Origin: JACQGD01 sp045628725
Lineage (GTDB): Bacteria > Patescibacteriota > Saccharimonadia > Saccharimonadales > Saccharimonadaceae
Direction of reading: 5' to 3'
Assembly: GCA_045628725.1 (NCBI GenBank)
Contig: JAZQPT010000067.1
Location: forward strand, 1-22,746
Length of the DNA stretch: 22,746 bases
Shown: in pieces, positions 21,212 through 22,746 of the stretch
How the letters are laid out: each line of letters starts with the position of its first letter
How positions within the stretch are numbered: the first letter of the stretch is position 1
The notes under the pieces: model-generated
The model's input: the letters and a program-made list of their open reading frames with translations, nothing else
What the model was told of the DNA's origin: nothing
The model's database searches: none
Program-made: the position numbers and the translations under genes

Positions 21212-22174
21212 ATGCGTATATTTTCTCGTTCTAAAATTGATGTCGCACCACGTCGCCGAAAGACGCAGGCGGTTACTGATCGGCGAGAATCAGCGGACCG
21301 CACTGCGGCGGCTAGTGATAGTAATACGAGCTATCGTCGAAACAGGACGTTAACAGGTAGTCTATCTTCGCAGGTGAGCAGTGCGAACGAAAAAAAGGCA
21401 GACTTAAAGTCGCCTCGTATTCATGCACACGATCTGACCAAGCAGCGACGCAAGATTGGCGGGGTTTTGGGCGTCACGTTCGTGGTGTGTCTATTACTAG
21501 GCGCATTGCTGTTTCAGTTCACTGCGAGGCCTACTGTCGTCACCGATGACGGTTCAATCGCACTACAAAAAGAACGGTATCAAAAAATCATTAATGAATA
21601 TCTCGTCCGACACCCTATCGAACGACTACGCTTTGTTCTAGATGCATCGCGTTTGAATGATTTCGTGCAGACACGCCTACCGGAGGTTTCATCGATAGAT
21701 ACAGGTGGGTTTAGCGGATTCGGAGCAAGTGAATTTTCTGTAAACATTCGTAAACCATTAGTAAGCTGGATGATTGGCTCGTCACAATACTTTGTTGATG
21801 CAAAAGGTGTTCCTTTTCAGGTGAATTATTTCGACGCCCCTACTGTAAAGATTATCGATCAAAGCGGCGTTGAACAGGCAACGGGTACTGCTATTGCAAG
21901 TAGTCGGTTCCTTAATTTTGTTGGACGTTCAGTCTCGCTTGCCGCCGAACGTAACCTTGAAGTAGAACAGGCTATCATTCCTGAAAACACAACACGGCAA
22001 ATTGAGCTAAAGATAAAAGGGTATGACTACCCAATTAAACTATCACTTGATCGATCAGTAGGGGAGCAGATAGAGGACATGCAGCGAGCGGTTGCGTCTG
22101 TTCAGCTGCAAAAGATAGATCCACTGTATGTTGACGTCCGCGTATCGGGTAAGGCATACTACAGAACGAAATAA
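21212..22174 (+). CDS. ftsQ: FtsQ/DivIB-like cell division protein
   Basis: 320 residues: a long, very basic and serine-rich cytosolic head (about 1-81), one transmembrane helix (about 82-104, VLGVTFVVCLLLGALLFQF), then an extracytosolic domain. Residues 109-180 fit a divergent POTRA domain. The beta-domain carries the FtsQ hallmarks RKPLVSWMIGSSQYFVDAKGVPF (about 175-198) and a final YVDVRVSGKAYYRTK strand. FtsQ ties FtsL and its FtsB partner to the divisome. Position after murG is typical of dcw clusters. The unusually long basic head may contact nucleic acid or membrane lipids, which is speculation. No terminator is seen after it. Confidence 0.87.
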   Translation: MRIFSRSKIDVAPRRRKTQAVTDRRESADRTAAASDSNTSYRRNRTLTGSLSSQVSSANEKKADLKSPRIHAHDLTKQRRKIGGVLGVTFVVCLLLGALLFQFTARPTVVTDDGSIALQKERYQKIINEYLVRHPIERLRFVLDASRLNDFVQTRLPEVSSIDTGGFSGFGASEFSVNIRKPLVSWMIGSSQYFVDAKGVPFQVNYFDAPTVKIIDQSGVEQATGTAIASSRFLNFVGRSVSLAAERNLEVEQAIIPENTTRQIELKIKGYDYPIKLSLDRSVGEQIEDMQRAVASVQLQKIDPLYVDVRVSGKAYYRTK

Positions 22175-22205
22175 AATATTCGACTGCTCTACTCACTTCG
22201 ATAGT

Positions 22206-22229
22206 GTTCTAATTTTGTTCTAATATAAT
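22206..22229 (+). promoter_or_regulatory. Promoter with GTTC-N7-GTTC direct repeat
   Basis: GTTCTAAT occurs at 22206-22213 and again at 22217-22224, and the second copy runs into TATAAT (22224-22229). GTTC-N7-GTTC is the form of the LexA box known from alphaproteobacteria, and its position in the -35/-10 spacer suits a repressor. What is transcribed is unclear: the ATG 7 bases downstream (22237) stops after three codons. Confidence 0.5.
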
Positions 22230-22746
22230 TTGGTGTATGTACAGGTAGTAGAAAACATATACTACAATATCAGAATAGTAAAAAAGCAAATAGGGGAGAA
22301 AAGCCTAAAAAGAGGGTAGTAGGTAACAAAAAGAGAGAAAAGCAAATATGACAAAAAAACATATAAAGTTGTGGAAAACTATATAATGTCAAATATTTCA
22401 CAATAAGTCAAACAACAGATGGACTCGCTGAGTATTGAGGCTGAGTCTGGCTACCGGATAAGACGCGCATGAGTCGTTGTATGTATAGTATGTTTGTTAC
22501 AGCTGTGCAGATGTGTATGTTATCGCGAATGGCACACTTTGTAGACGGGGTCCCACCCCGTTAGCGACTATCAATGACAATAAGTGACTATATGTAGATG
22601 GATACACATAGTCATCTCTATATTCTATATCTAATGTCGTAAAAGATATATTGTGCGACGTTAAATCTATATATAAAACATGAGTACTTATACTACTTAT
22701 TTATATACAATTCTGTTTCGCCATGTTCATTATTTTTTAATATACC
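22230..22746 (+). other. Non-coding, hairpin-rich right edge
   Basis: About 517 bases without a supported gene. First comes a purine-rich tract (22270-22350) with repeated AAGCAAATA and GGTAGTAG. Then follow stems: ACAAC plus GACTC paired with GAGTCGTTGT (22413-22480), ACGGGGT/ACCCCGT with a 3-base loop (22545-22561), TGACTATATGTA/TACACATAGTCA with one mismatch (22585-22614), and TAATGTCGTA/TGCGACGTTA with two G-U pairs (22632-22663). It may be a structured RNA or a complex regulatory region. I could not match it to tmRNA, RNase P, SRP or 6S RNA. Confidence 0.45.

Noticed and set aside
22340..22420. Replication origin at the right edge
   Set aside because: Only one variant DnaA box (22369-22378) is seen in the AT-rich stretch, and no dnaA or dnaN is nearby.
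1..22746. CRISPR arrays, tRNA or rRNA genes, insertion sequences
   Set aside because: I saw no regularly spaced repeats, no tRNA T-loop/acceptor pattern, no rRNA blocks and no transposase motifs on either strand.

Overview
The window looks like a chromosomal segment from a Candidatus Saccharibacteria (TM7)/Patescibacteria genome. This rests on the gene set and style rather than on any database match. The segment has a stripped-down division and cell-wall (dcw) cluster, a short MetK, type IV pilin genes, a Pif1-type helicase with a small C-terminal domain, tight gene packing and moderate GC. Stop-codon use fits the standard code: the TGA ending the gene at 12449-13213 is followed at once by a terminator hairpin. 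This argues against the TGA=Gly code of Gracilibacteria and Absconditabacteria.

Region 1 (1-4042) holds four plus-strand genes: a CYTH phosphohydrolase/cyclase-like protein, an RNase HI fused to a split-barrel (PNPOx-like) domain, a large secreted and membrane-anchored protein of unknown function, and a YaaA-family protein. Region 2 (4043-6893) holds a 37-codon pilin fragment, a SAM-I riboswitch whose terminator hairpin also contains the metK ribosome binding site, a compact metK, a solitary DUF4868/KwaB-like gene, and a convergent type IV pilin gene that shares the CTAG stop with it. Region 3 (6996-12393) holds a Pif1-like helicase, a minus-strand LssY_C membrane protein, then divergently a GH1 beta-glucosidase translationally coupled to a YvcK/CofD protein, and a HAD hydrolase. 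Region 4 (12403-13626) holds a GC-richer two-TM protein with its own terminator and a 70-residue one-TM protein behind the best consensus promoter in the window. It ends in a perfect palindromic terminator built around two inverted consensus DnaA boxes. Region 5 (13642-22174) is the dcw cluster: mraZ (with 10-bp-spaced MraZ boxes over its promoter), rsmH, an ftsL-like gene, ftsI, mraY, ftsW, murG and ftsQ. The last 570 bp have no convincing gene but contain a promoter with a GTTC-N7-GTTC direct repeat and several consecutive hairpins.

The dcw genes act together. RsmH modifies 16S rRNA, MraY and MurG make lipid I and lipid II, FtsW polymerises and FtsI crosslinks septal peptidoglycan, and the FtsL- and FtsQ-like proteins scaffold the divisome. 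YvcK upstream is, in other bacteria, a UDP-GlcNAc-binding regulator of carbon flow to the wall.

The most pervasive unusual signal is promoter layout. At least ten genes have a TATACT, TATAAT or TATGCT -10 box ending only 6-10 bases before the start codon, which predicts leaderless mRNAs. Genes inside operons (yvcK, mraY, murG) instead have Shine-Dalgarno sequences.
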